Positions 37,211-45,601 of a stretch of 64,000 nucleotides of DNA are shown here, piece after piece. This stretch comes from Rhodothermus marinus (lineage in GTDB: Bacteria > Bacteroidota > Rhodothermia > Rhodothermales > Rhodothermaceae). Within the stretch, counting starts at the first letter, position 1. Each line of letters opens with the position of its first letter. The position numbers and the translations under genes are program-made. The notes beneath the pieces were generated by a model. It was not told the DNA's origin. It made no database searches and was given only the letters and a program-made list of their open reading frames with translations. The stretch covers positions 1,843,890-1,907,889 of the forward strand of contig NZ_AP019797.1 of the NCBI RefSeq assembly GCF_009936275.1, read 5' to 3'.

Positions 37211-38551
37211 TCACCGCAGCGGCAGCGTGATGCGGAACGTCGAGCCCTGACCGGGTCGCGACTGCACCAGGGCGATGGTACCGCCGTGGTAGTCCTCCAC
37301 GATGCGCTTGGCCAGGCTGAGCCCCAGTCCCCAGCCCCGCTTTTTCGTGCTGTAGCCCGGCCGAAAGATGTTTTTCCACTGGCGTCGGTCGATGCCCCGC
37401 CCGGTGTCCTGCACCTCGATCTGCACCACGTCGCCCTGCACGCGGGCGCGCACGTCGATGCGGCCGTCCGGCCCCTCGATGGCGTCCAGCGCATTTTTGA
37501 GCAGGTTCTCGATCACCCACTCGAACAGTTCGGCGTTGAGCGGCAGCCGGATGTCCTCGGGCACGTCCACCGAGAGCGTTACCTGCTTGCCCAGACTGGG
37601 CATACGGCGCCGGATGTAGTCGGCCGTGTTCTGAACGACCGGGGCCAGCGGCTGCACTTCGAGCCGGGGCAGTGATCCGATCTCCGAGAAGCGCTGGGCC
37701 ACCCGCTTCAGCCGTGCGATGTCTTTTTCGATCTCGTCGAGCGCCTCGCGCTGCTGCTCGGGCGAAAGGCTGTCGGTCCGGAGCAGCTCCACCCAGCCCA
37801 TCAGGCTGGAAAGCGGCGTCCCGAGCTGATGCGCCGCCTCCTTGGCCATGCCCACCCAGAGGCTTCGCTGCTCGCTACGCCGCACGTACGAAAAGCCCAA
37901 ATACCCCACCAGAATGAACAGCCCCATCACGAAGAGCTGCACGTAGGGAAACACCCGGAGCTGGCGGATCAGCCGCGACTCGCCGTAATGCACGTACTGA
38001 ACCAGTTCGGTATCGTCGAAGCGGATCCGGATGGGGATGGGTCGGTGCACCCGATCCATTTCGGCCACCAGTTCGCGCAGGCGGGTGATGGCCCGGGCCG
38101 AGTCGGCGGGTGTCAGGCCTGAGAGCGAGTCGGGCACGGGCACGTTCCGCCAGAAAAGCGGCTGCAGGCCGGTCGAATCGGTGATGATGGCGGGAATGTC
38201 GAAGGCCCCTTCGAGCACGATCTCACTGGCAAGCGTCACATCGGACGTGGGCGGCATGGTACGCGCCCAGGCCAGCGCCGCCCGGTAGCGGGCCAGCTCT
38301 TCTGGCGTGTTCACACCTCCGAGGCGGTCGAGCCGCGCTTCCAGCTCCTGAAACACGTCGATGTACGGGTTGACGTGCTCGGTCGTGGCCAGCTGCTCCT
38401 GAGCGGCCGCCCAGAGCCGCACCAGAAACTCCTCACGCTCGCGCAGCCGGTTGGCCAGCCAGTTCGTGTAGGCCACCGAAGCCACCGCAATCGCCACGGC
38501 GGCCACCACCAGCCCCAGCTTCAGATTGACCGAAAGGCGATAGGCCTTCAT
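37211..38551 (-). CDS. Sensor histidine kinase
   Basis: The 446-residue protein has two transmembrane segments (about 10-30 and 203-222) around a roughly 170-residue extracytoplasmic sensor. The dimerisation/phosphoacceptor box has His241 in KEAAHQLGTPLSSL, followed by the N box NLLKNALDAI, G1 DTGRGID and G2 GWGLGLSLAKR. All catalytic boxes are present. No response regulator is adjacent, so its partner is elsewhere. It is convergent with the sigma-like gene, with six bases between stops. Confidence 0.94.
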   Translation of the reverse strand: MKAYRLSVNLKLGLVVAAVAIAVASVAYTNWLANRLREREEFLVRLWAAAQEQLATTEHVNPYIDVFQELEARLDRLGGVNTPEELARYRAALAWARTMPPTSDVTLASEIVLEGAFDIPAIITDSTGLQPLFWRNVPVPDSLSGLTPADSARAITRLRELVAEMDRVHRPIPIRIRFDDTELVQYVHYGESRLIRQLRVFPYVQLFVMGLFILVGYLGFSYVRRSEQRSLWVGMAKEAAHQLGTPLSSLMGWVELLRTDSLSPEQQREALDEIEKDIARLKRVAQRFSEIGSLPRLEVQPLAPVVQNTADYIRRRMPSLGKQVTLSVDVPEDIRLPLNAELFEWVIENLLKNALDAIEGPDGRIDVRARVQGDVVQIEVQDTGRGIDRRQWKNIFRPGYSTKKRGWGLGLSLAKRIVEDYHGGTIALVQSRPGQGSTFRITLPLR

Positions 38552-38582
38552 ACGCTTCGCGGATCACGCTACCTGAAAAACA

Positions 38583-38611
38583 AAACAGGCGCCGCGTGCA
38601 GGCGCCTGTTT
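38583..38611 (-). terminator. Terminator after the UPF0175 gene
   Basis: An 11-bp perfect stem, AAACAGGCGCC with GGCGCCTGTTT, has TTTTGTTTTTC after it on the minus strand. It separates the UPF0175 gene from the histidine kinase. Confidence 0.8.
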
Positions 38612-38649
38612 CCAACCGAGCAATCGGAAGCGGGTTCAAACATCAGCCG

Positions 38650-38904
38650 TCACAGACGCCCGAGCCTTCTGAGCGTTTCCAGATCTTCTTCGTATGCACG
38701 CACGTCATAATGCATGGGAATGCCACGTCCGGCCAGTGTCTGCTGGAATTGCCAGACCGGTACGTTCGCCAGTTCGGCGGCCTTGTCCAGCGAAAGGCGC
38801 CCCTGCTCAAACAGATGAATGGCCAGCTCAAGCCGCAATTCTTCAAGCGTCATGCGGGTCGCCTGCAGAAGCTCCTCGGGTAGTTCGAGCTGCACCGTTT
38901 TCAT
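38650..38904 (-). CDS. UPF0175 family protein (antitoxin-like)
   Basis: The 84-residue protein begins MKTVQLELPEELL and contains LDKAAELANVPVWQFQQTLA and the C-terminal HYDVRAYEEDLETLRRLGRL typical of UPF0175. Members often sit beside a DUF3368 PIN-like toxin and act as antitoxins. Here no toxin is adjacent; the neighbours are purA and a histidine kinase, so it is an orphan. Confidence 0.85.
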   Translation of the reverse strand: MKTVQLELPEELLQATRMTLEELRLELAIHLFEQGRLSLDKAAELANVPVWQFQQTLAGRGIPMHYDVRAYEEDLETLRRLGRL

Positions 38905-38981
38905 TTCAGAAAAAGCAACGCCTGAGGGATCTATGCGCTTGCATACACATCCCTCAGGCGCACCTCAGGTTCCGGCAGCCT

Positions 38982-40283
38982 TCACGCCGAGGCCGGGATG
39001 ACGGCGCGGCCGTTCCAGATGGTCTGTTCCCGCTTGGGGCCGGTCGAGATCAGACTGATGTCCACGCCGGTAAAGCGGGCAATGAATTCCAGGTAGCGTC
39101 GGGCCGCCTCGGGCAGATCCTCCAGCCGGCTGGCGCCCGTGATGTCTTCGTGCCAGCCGGGCAGCACCTCGTAGAGGGGCTCGACTTTTTCGAGCGTCTG
39201 GGCCTCGCTCGGGAAGCGCTGGCTGACCTTGCCGTCGTACCGGTAGCGGGTGCAGACGGGCAGCTCCTCGAAGCCCGTCAGCACATCCAGCTTCGTGATG
39301 GCCAGCTCCGTGAAGCCGTTGATCATCGACGAATAGCGGAGGGCCACCAGGTCGAGCCAGCCGCAGCGACGTGGCCGCCCGGTCGTGGCCCCGTACTCGT
39401 GCCCGACTTCGCGTAGCCGTTCACCGATCTCGTTGTCCTGCTCGGTCGGGAACGGTCCGTTGCCCACGCGGGTGCAGTAGGCCTTGACGATCCCGATGAT
39501 GCGCGTGATGGCCGTGGGCGGAATGCCCAGCCCCGTGCAGCAGCCCCCGACGGTCGGGTGGCTGGAGGTCACGTACGGATAGGTGCCGAAGTCCACGTCG
39601 AGCAGCGAGCCCTGAGCGCCCTCGGCCAGGATGTGCTTGCCCTCGCGCAGCGCCCGATTCAGATACTCGGCCGTATCGGTGACGTACGGGTCGATGAGCT
39701 TGTCAAACTCGACGTATTCCTCGATGATCGCGTCCACGTCGAGCGCTTCGGCCTTGTAGACCTCGCGCAGGATGGCATTCTTCTCCTCGATGGCCTGCTT
39801 GAGCTTCTTGCGGAGCACGTCCCGGTCGAGCAGGTCCACCACCCGGATGCCCGTGCGGGCGAACTTGTCCATGTAGGCGGGACCGATGCCGCGGCCGGTC
39901 GTGCCGATGGCGTCGGCGTCGCGGAAGCGCTCGCGCGCCTCTTCCAGCTTGCGGTGGTAGGGCATGATCAGGTGGGCGTTGTGCGAGATCAACAGCCGCC
40001 CCTCCACCTCGTAGCCCAGCGAGCGAATCATGCGGATTTCTTCGAGCAGCGCCACCGGATCGAGCACGACGCCGTTGCCGATCACGCAGGTGACGCCTTC
40101 GTGAAAGATGCCGCTGGGCACCAGATGCAGCACGAAGGTTTTGTCGCCCCAGCAGATCGTATGACCTGCATTGGCGCCCCCCTGGTAGCGGGCGACGATG
40201 TCCACGTCCTGGCTGAGCAGATCGACGATCTTACCTTTTCCTTCGTCGCCCCACTGGCTTCCGATGACAACCGTTACCGGCAT
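38982..40283 (-). CDS. purA: Adenylosuccinate synthetase
   Basis: PurA joins IMP and aspartate using GTP in AMP biosynthesis. The 433-residue protein begins at ATG 40283 (MPVTVVIGSQWGDEGKGKIV) with the GTP loop and catalytic Asp. GTTGRGIGPAYMDK and LAEGAQGSLLDVDFGTYPYV are the usual IMP-site signatures. The in-frame TTG further upstream adds only a few unconserved residues. It has normal length and appears complete. Confidence 0.97.
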   Translation of the reverse strand: MPVTVVIGSQWGDEGKGKIVDLLSQDVDIVARYQGGANAGHTICWGDKTFVLHLVPSGIFHEGVTCVIGNGVVLDPVALLEEIRMIRSLGYEVEGRLLISHNAHLIMPYHRKLEEARERFRDADAIGTTGRGIGPAYMDKFARTGIRVVDLLDRDVLRKKLKQAIEEKNAILREVYKAEALDVDAIIEEYVEFDKLIDPYVTDTAEYLNRALREGKHILAEGAQGSLLDVDFGTYPYVTSSHPTVGGCCTGLGIPPTAITRIIGIVKAYCTRVGNGPFPTEQDNEIGERLREVGHEYGATTGRPRRCGWLDLVALRYSSMINGFTELAITKLDVLTGFEELPVCTRYRYDGKVSQRFPSEAQTLEKVEPLYEVLPGWHEDITGASRLEDLPEAARRYLEFIARFTGVDISLISTGPKREQTIWNGRAVIPASA

Positions 40284-40323
40284 TGCTGGATGCTTTTTGT
40301 TATGCAATCAAGGCAAACATGGC

Positions 40324-40352
40324 AAAGGCGACGGCTTTCTACCGTCGCCTTT
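40324..40352. terminator. Hairpin between STAS gene region and purA
   Basis: AAAGGCGACGG and CCGTCGCCTTT form an 11-bp perfect stem with a 7-base loop in the 97-bp gap. T-rich tails are short on both strands, so termination is likely but weak. Confidence 0.5.
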
Positions 40353-40380
40353 GGGCCGTAAGGGAGGTTCGCCATGAAGT

Positions 40381-40752
40381 TCAGGTGGCCTGCTCCACCG
40401 GAACCGGCGGATCGTTCTCAAAGCTTTTGACCGCTTCCTCCACCGAGTCGTAATGCTTGAAGACGGTGATCAGTTTCGTGATCATCAACAGCGACTGAAT
40501 GCGGTCGGCTACGTTCGCCAGGCGCAGGTCCCCGCCGGCATTGCGCAGCGAGGTCAACGCGCTGATGAGCATGCCCAGCCCGCTGGAGTTCATGAACTTC
40601 ACTTTCGACAGATCCACCACCACATTTTTCTTCCCTTCCCGGATCAGTTCATGAATTTTTTCGTGGAGTTTGACGCCGTCCGGGCCGCCCATCACGTTGC
40701 CCTTCAGCGTGATGACGACCGCATTGTAGCGTTCTTCGATGGAGAAATTCAT
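40381..40752 (-). CDS. STAS-domain anti-sigma factor antagonist
   Basis: The 123-residue protein is a single STAS domain. The phosphorylatable serine lies in VKFMNSSGLGMLISAL, the site where SpoIIAA-like proteins are phosphorylated by an anti-sigma kinase. IEERYNAVVITLKGNVMGG is the family start. It should be a soluble switch protein. No kinase or sigma factor gene is adjacent. It follows secF by 19 bases on the same strand. Confidence 0.9.
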   Translation of the reverse strand: MNFSIEERYNAVVITLKGNVMGGPDGVKLHEKIHELIREGKKNVVVDLSKVKFMNSSGLGMLISALTSLRNAGGDLRLANVADRIQSLLMITKLITVFKHYDSVEEAVKSFENDPPVPVEQAT

Positions 40753-40771
40753 TGCTGCTTACCGGTTTGAA

Positions 40772-41692
40772 TTAACGAGCCGTTGCCAGTCGTCGGACCG
40801 AGGCCCGCGCCCGCAGCTCGATGACCACGGGCGAGGCCACAAAGATCGACGAATACGTACCGATCACGATACCCACAATCAGTGCGAACGAAAAGCCCCG
40901 CAACACCTCTCCTCCGAATATAAAGAGGATCACGACGACCAGCAAGGTCGTGCCCGAGGTGATGATCGTACGGCTCAGCGTAGCATTAACTGAGAGATTC
41001 ACCACCTCCTCAAACGGCTTGGTCTTAAAGAGGTTCGTATACTCCCGAATTCGATCAAAAACGATCACCGTATCGTTGAGGGAGTACCCCACGATGGTAA
41101 GAAATGCGGCGATAATTGTCTGATCGATCTCCAGCGAAAACGGCAACCAGCCGTGCAAAAAGGAAAACAACCCAAGCGTGATGAGCACGTCGTGGAAGAG
41201 TGCCACCACGGCTCCCAGACTAAAACGCCACTCGAAGCGGATCAGGATGTACACGAAGATGACGAGCAATGAGCCCAGGATCGAGTAAATGGCGCCACGC
41301 TTGAGATCCTCGGCAAAGCGTGGCCCGACGATGTTCGTCTGCACCACCTCGGGTTGCGTTTCCGGAAAGCGCTGGCGGATCGTTTCGACGATCTGCCGCT
41401 GCACTTCGTTGATGTCGCCTTCGGCCGCCACCCGGATCAGAATGTCCTCGCCATACGTCTTCACTTCGGGCTCGGCGCCAAGCACGGGCGTCAGCGCCTC
41501 ACGGATGGCGGTAGCGCCGGGCTCTGTTGCCCCGCTCACAATGAACTCCATACCGCCTTTGAAGTCGATGCCCAGCTCCAATCCACGCGTGACCAGCGAC
41601 ACCAGGCTCAACAGCAGGAGCACGCCGGAGAAGACGTAAGCCTTCTTCCGGTTCTGCACGAACGGGTAATTGGCATTTTCAAAGATTCGCAT
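40772..41692 (-). CDS. secF: Protein translocase subunit SecF
   Basis: SecF, with SecD, uses the proton gradient to pull secreted proteins off SecYEG. The 306-residue protein has an N-terminal helix, a periplasmic domain, and a six-helix set with GVVALFHDVLITLGLF-type helix 4 and YSLNDTVIVFDRIRE, the family signature. GIDFKGGMEFIV marks the periplasmic start. It lies 21 bp after secD on the same strand. Confidence 0.97.
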   Translation of the reverse strand: MRIFENANYPFVQNRKKAYVFSGVLLLLSLVSLVTRGLELGIDFKGGMEFIVSGATEPGATAIREALTPVLGAEPEVKTYGEDILIRVAAEGDINEVQRQIVETIRQRFPETQPEVVQTNIVGPRFAEDLKRGAIYSILGSLLVIFVYILIRFEWRFSLGAVVALFHDVLITLGLFSFLHGWLPFSLEIDQTIIAAFLTIVGYSLNDTVIVFDRIREYTNLFKTKPFEEVVNLSVNATLSRTIITSGTTLLVVVILFIFGGEVLRGFSFALIVGIVIGTYSSIFVASPVVIELRARASVRRLATAR

Positions 41693-41713
41693 GGTCGTTA
41701 TCTCCCGGTTTGG

Positions 41714-43582
41714 TTAGCCCACACTGACCATCAGTTTCCGCTCCAGCACCAGGTAGTCGAAAATGATCCGCGTGATGACGATAGCGCTGAACATGGAAGC
41801 GGCGATACCGGCCATCAGCGTCACGGCAAAGCCCTGAATGGGCCCGACGCCGAACGAGTACAGGATCGCGCCGGTGAAGAACGTGGTGATGTTCGCATCG
41901 AAGATGGCGCTGAAGGCCTTCGAATAGCCCAGATCGATGGCCGCCCGCAACGTCTTGCCCGTGGCCTGTTCCTCACGGATTCGCTCGAAGATGAGCACGT
42001 TCGCGTCAACCGCCATACCGATGGTCAGCACGATACCGGCAATGCCCGGCAGCGTCAGCGTTGCGTTAAAAGCAGCCAGAATGCCCAGAATGAAGATGAT
42101 GTTGAGCACGAGGGCCAGGTCGGCAATCATGCCGCCCGTACGATAGTAGAAGATCATGAACAGCGCCACGAGCAGCAGGCCGGTCAGCACCGAGCGAAGT
42201 CCGGCTCGAATCGACGCCTCACCCAGGCTGGGCCCGACCGTTCGCTCTTCGATGATGTCCACCGGTGCCGGCAACGCGCCGGACTTGAGCACGGTCACGA
42301 TGTCCTGGGCCTCCTCCCGCGAGTCCAGTCCGGTGATCGACGAGCGGCCGCTCGGGATGCGCTCGTTGACCACGGGATAGGAGTAGACCACGTTATCGAG
42401 CACGATGGCAATGTGCTTGCCCACGTTGGCCCCGGTCAGGCGGGCCCAGATGCGGGCGCCCTCCGAGTTCATGGTCATCGACACCTGGGGTCGGTTCAGC
42501 TCGTCGAACTCGACGCGGGCGTCCGTGATCACCTCACCGGTCAGTTCCACCTCTTTGCGCACGCCCAGCAGGTAGTAGAGCGGCCGCCCCTGCTCGTCGG
42601 TGCCCACCGGATTGGCCGTGTAGAGCAGCTCGATCCCGGGCGGCAGCAGGGCCTGCACTTCGGGATTCCTGAGCAGGCGGTTGACCTGGGCCGTGTCGGG
42701 TCCGGCCACGATGCCGAACACTACGCCCTGCCCCACCGGCTGCATGACGGCCAGCAGCGGGTTGCGCGGACGCTCCGGCGACGGCTGCTCGCCCAGCAGC
42801 GAGGCCAGCGAGGTGTCGGCCGTGGCCGTATCGGCGGCCGCCAGCGTATCGGACGCAGCCGTCGTGTCGGGTTCATAGTAGGCAATGATGTCCTGAAGGG
42901 CCGCCTGCAGCAGTTCCGGATCGGCCATCAGGCGGAACTCCAGCCGGGCCGTACCCCGCAGCAGCCGCCGCACGCGCTCGGGATCGTCCACGCCCGGCAG
43001 CTCGACCACAATGCGGCGGGTTCCCTGCTTCTGGATGACCGGCTCCGTCACGCCGTAACGGTCCACGCGGTCGCGGATGATCTCGATGGCGCGGTTGACC
43101 GCCTCCTCGGCCTGCTGGCGCAGGTAGGCGGCCACCTCTTCGTTCGACGAACGCCGCGTGATGCCGGCGTCCGGATTTCGGAAGTAGCGCGACAGCCGCG
43201 CATTGGGATCGCGCCGCTCGAACTCCTCCACGAAGGCGTCGATCAGCGACACGTCGCCGGAGCGGGCACGCTCACGGGCGGCTGCCAGCACCTCCTCGAA
43301 CGTTTCGTCCACGTCGGTGGCCAGCTCCCGGATCAGCGCGTCCACCCGCACCTCGAGCGTCACGTGCATACCGCCCTGCAGGTCGAGTCCCAGCTTCAGG
43401 GCACGCTCCCGCAGGCTCTGAATCGTTCCGTAATTAGCCTCGATGAAGGCCGCCCGCTCCTCTTCCGACATGCGGTTGAGCTTGCGCTGCAGCAGGGCAT
43501 ATCGAACCGTCGGGTACAGGTAGTACCCGCAGAGCAACAGCAGCGCCAGCGTAACACCTATTTTAAAACCGTTGCGTTTCAT
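41714..43582 (-). CDS. secD: Protein translocase subunit SecD
   Basis: From ATG 43582 the 622-residue protein has one N-terminal helix, the P1 segment LGLDLQGGMHVTLEV, and a large periplasmic region. The C-terminal six-helix domain contains GIAGIVLTIGMAVDANVLIF and the ERIREE signature. The ATG at 43582 is preferred because it starts a normal signal helix; the frame extends ten residues further upstream without support. Length and order secD-secF are standard. Confidence 0.97.
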   Translation of the reverse strand: MKRNGFKIGVTLALLLLCGYYLYPTVRYALLQRKLNRMSEEERAAFIEANYGTIQSLRERALKLGLDLQGGMHVTLEVRVDALIRELATDVDETFEEVLAAARERARSGDVSLIDAFVEEFERRDPNARLSRYFRNPDAGITRRSSNEEVAAYLRQQAEEAVNRAIEIIRDRVDRYGVTEPVIQKQGTRRIVVELPGVDDPERVRRLLRGTARLEFRLMADPELLQAALQDIIAYYEPDTTAASDTLAAADTATADTSLASLLGEQPSPERPRNPLLAVMQPVGQGVVFGIVAGPDTAQVNRLLRNPEVQALLPPGIELLYTANPVGTDEQGRPLYYLLGVRKEVELTGEVITDARVEFDELNRPQVSMTMNSEGARIWARLTGANVGKHIAIVLDNVVYSYPVVNERIPSGRSSITGLDSREEAQDIVTVLKSGALPAPVDIIEERTVGPSLGEASIRAGLRSVLTGLLLVALFMIFYYRTGGMIADLALVLNIIFILGILAAFNATLTLPGIAGIVLTIGMAVDANVLIFERIREEQATGKTLRAAIDLGYSKAFSAIFDANITTFFTGAILYSFGVGPIQGFAVTLMAGIAASMFSAIVITRIIFDYLVLERKLMVSVG

Positions 43583-43680
43583 GTCCTCTGTGATGATGGT
43601 GATCAACAGGATCCGTCAAAAGGAGCACAGCGCGCTCGTGCGCTCTACCGTAAGCAGGTAAATAAAAAGGCCGGTGGCCC

Positions 43681-44232
43681 CTACGGACCCATCGGAAGAA
43701 CGGCACCGAACAGAAGGGTCGCCGTCGCAGAGACCGGCACATCGAGCGCAACCGGCAGGATCAGCGCCGGAGGGTACTCCCGGAGATCAGGATTGGCGGC
43801 AAAAACCGCCATAACGACCCGCTGCAGACCCGCCAGAAGCGCTCCACCGCTTGCCTGCAGCAGCGGCGTCAGGATCGGCTCGGCCACCAGACGAGGCACC
43901 AGCCCCAGCAGCCAGGCCACCACGGTCTCGTCCGAAACCTCGGCCGGAAGCCCCAGCGCCGCCCGGATGGCCGCTTTCCCTTCTTTCTGCACACAGGCCC
44001 GCAGGAATGCCCGCACGAACGCTTCCGGCGTGGCGGGTCGATCGGCCAGCGCTTCCTGAAGGCCCTCCTCCAGCACCGATTCGGCCAGCACGCCCCGCAG
44101 CTGCACGCGCAGCCAGGCGGCATACGAAGCGCCGGAGACCGGCCAGAGCGGACGCACCGCACCGACCAGCAGCGCCAGCGCGAGCCCCAGGCTCACGCTG
44201 CGCAATACGCCGATATGCCGCAAGCGCTTCAT
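43681..44232 (-). CDS. Hypothetical exported protein
   Basis: From ATG 44232 the 183-residue product has a hydrophobic N-terminus (VSLGLALALLVGAVRPLW) and a helical, alanine-rich remainder with motifs I do not recognise. It lies 98 bp upstream of secD on the same strand and ends in a short GC stem with TTTTTATTT, a weak terminator. An envelope role is only a guess from its signal-like start. Confidence 0.65.
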   Translation of the reverse strand: MKRLRHIGVLRSVSLGLALALLVGAVRPLWPVSGASYAAWLRVQLRGVLAESVLEEGLQEALADRPATPEAFVRAFLRACVQKEGKAAIRAALGLPAEVSDETVVAWLLGLVPRLVAEPILTPLLQASGGALLAGLQRVVMAVFAANPDLREYPPALILPVALDVPVSATATLLFGAVLPMGP

Positions 44233-44316
44233 CGCTGCACGTTGCAACCGCCGCCTAATTTACGGTCCGGCATAGCCGGGGTCAACGGCCGGGCTTGAGC
44301 GTTCGGCGAAAACAGC

Positions 44317-44336
44317 GGTGACATATAGTTGTCACC
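44317..44336. promoter_or_regulatory. 20-bp operator-like palindrome
   Basis: GGTGACATATAGTTGTCACC has perfect 7-bp arms (GGTGACA and TGTCACC) around a 6-bp spacer, between the divergent hypothetical gene (start 44232) and the small frame at 44389. This is the size and symmetry of a dimeric repressor site. Confidence 0.5.
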
Positions 44337-44388
44337 TCCGGCCACCTATTATGCCGGCACAACACACCCGAACAGACCCGATGAGGCT

Positions 44389-44577
44389 ATGAGCGACCGT
44401 CCCCGCCACATTTCCGAGATCTTACCGGAAGTGCTGGAATATCTCCGGGCCGCCGGCGAAGCAACTTCGCCACAGGTGGCCCGGACGCAGACCTCCGAGC
44501 GTCTCCGCCCGGTCACTCAACGGATGGCAAAGGTGATCTCCACGCGCGCCTGCACCTCGATCTCGCCGGCGGCGTAG
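44389..44577 (+). CDS. Possible small or truncated gene
   Basis: A 62-codon frame begins at ATG 44389 with GAGG just upstream and the palindrome about 55 bp before. The first 30 residues (RHISEILPEVLEYLRAAGEA) look like real protein, but the last third is antisense to the SIMPL gene, which it overlaps by 61 bp. It may be a genuine small protein or the remnant of a longer gene whose 3' end was lost. I do not recognise the family. Confidence 0.35.
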   Translation: MSDRPRHISEILPEVLEYLRAAGEATSPQVARTQTSERLRPVTQRMAKVISTRACTSISPAA

Positions 44578-45245
44578 GCTTCGGGCTCGGGCGCCGCTTC
44601 GGCCGTACGCAGGGCGGCCATATCGGCCCGCCAGAGCGGCCGCGGAAATTCCAGCGCCTGCTCGGTGATCCGGATCGGATCGCCCACTTCTCGATTCAAT
44701 TCGGCCAGCATCTGTCGGGCTTTCTCGCGGGCATTTCGGACGGCCGCCTGCAGCGCCGCCAGCCGCACCGCCTCCTGGTTCGAGACGTCGTACTGAATGC
44801 CCTGCAGCCGATTGGCCCCCTGCTGCACCACGCGGGCTACCACCTCTGGAAGGCGATCCAGATCGTCCAGTTCTACGCGCAGTACGCGCTGCACCTCGTA
44901 GCCTTTTTCTTCCCACCGACGCAGGTCTGGATTGTATTCCCGCACCGGGTGCAGCGTCAGCGCTTCCAGGTGCAACCAGCGTTCTTCAACGCCCAGTGCC
45001 CGCACGGCGTTGAGCGCCCGGCGCGACGCCTCGGCATTGCGCCGACGGGCCTGCTCCGGATCCAGATCGCGCGTGACCACCGCAAAACGCAGCGTCGCCC
45101 GATCCGGCTGCACGCGCACCACCCCTTCGCCCTGCACGGTAATCGTCGGGACGGCGGGCGTCTCCGTTCCCATCCGTATCACCTGCGCGCGGGCCGCCAG
45201 ACACCCCGTCCAGGCCATCACCAGACCGACCAGCAGCAAACGCAT
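44517..45245 (-). CDS. SIMPL-domain (DUF541) exported protein
   Basis: ATG 45245, behind a GGAGGG site, gives 242 residues. A signal peptide (LLLVGLVMAWTGCLAARAQ) is followed by the SIMPL domain start TITVQGEGVVRVQPDRATLR, and ANRLQGIQYDVSNQEAVRLA and ALQAAVRNAREKARQMLAEL are family segments. These proteins are periplasmic or surface oligomers with a loosely defined stress role. The longer N-terminal extension in this frame is excluded because it precedes the ribosome site. Confidence 0.9.
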   Translation of the reverse strand: MRLLLVGLVMAWTGCLAARAQVIRMGTETPAVPTITVQGEGVVRVQPDRATLRFAVVTRDLDPEQARRRNAEASRRALNAVRALGVEERWLHLEALTLHPVREYNPDLRRWEEKGYEVQRVLRVELDDLDRLPEVVARVVQQGANRLQGIQYDVSNQEAVRLAALQAAVRNAREKARQMLAELNREVGDPIRITEQALEFPRPLWRADMAALRTAEAAPEPEAYAAGEIEVQARVEITFAIR

Positions 45246-45472
45246 AATAACCCTCCGTTTGATTGACAGGCAACTCTCCTGTATGAACGAAGCACCCCGG
45301 ATCATTCGCACGGACTTACACCATACCGACCGAGATCGCCTTACGCGCCCACCGTCAGGATCAAGGCACACAAACCGATTCCTCCGGGCATCTAACGCCC
45401 GAACTATACGCACCAATTGCAATGCGAACCGTCTTTGGCTGAAAATCCATCCGCCACCAGACGGAGTCTCTC

Positions 45473-45580
45473 ATGCGACGCCTTTCGTTTCGCCTCGTGC
45501 TCGGCCTGAGCCTGCTGGCCCTGCTGGTACTGAACGGTTGCGCTGATCTCTGCGCTTTAACCGGTTCCTGTTTTCCCTGA
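45473..45580 (+). CDS. Small lipoprotein, 35 residues
   Basis: ATG 45473 follows GGAG by seven bases. The product begins MRRLSFRLVLGLSLLALLVL and continues NGCADLCALTGSCFP to a TGA. This is a complete lipoprotein signal with a lipobox (VLNGC) and a mature peptide of only 13 residues with three cysteines. It fills most of the gap between the SIMPL gene and asnS. Its compactness and good start signals support a true gene; the role is unknown. Confidence 0.6.
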   Translation: MRRLSFRLVLGLSLLALLVLNGCADLCALTGSCFP

Positions 45581-45601
45581 TGTCAAGCCACTTTTGAACA
45601 T

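Noticed and set aside
43583-43680. Terminator in front of secD
   Set aside because: The only stem near the T-rich stretch is four base pairs, too weak to list as a feature.
41354-44059. 901-residue plus-strand frame
   Set aside because: It is antisense to secF and secD and shows no domain; the sec genes are unmistakable.
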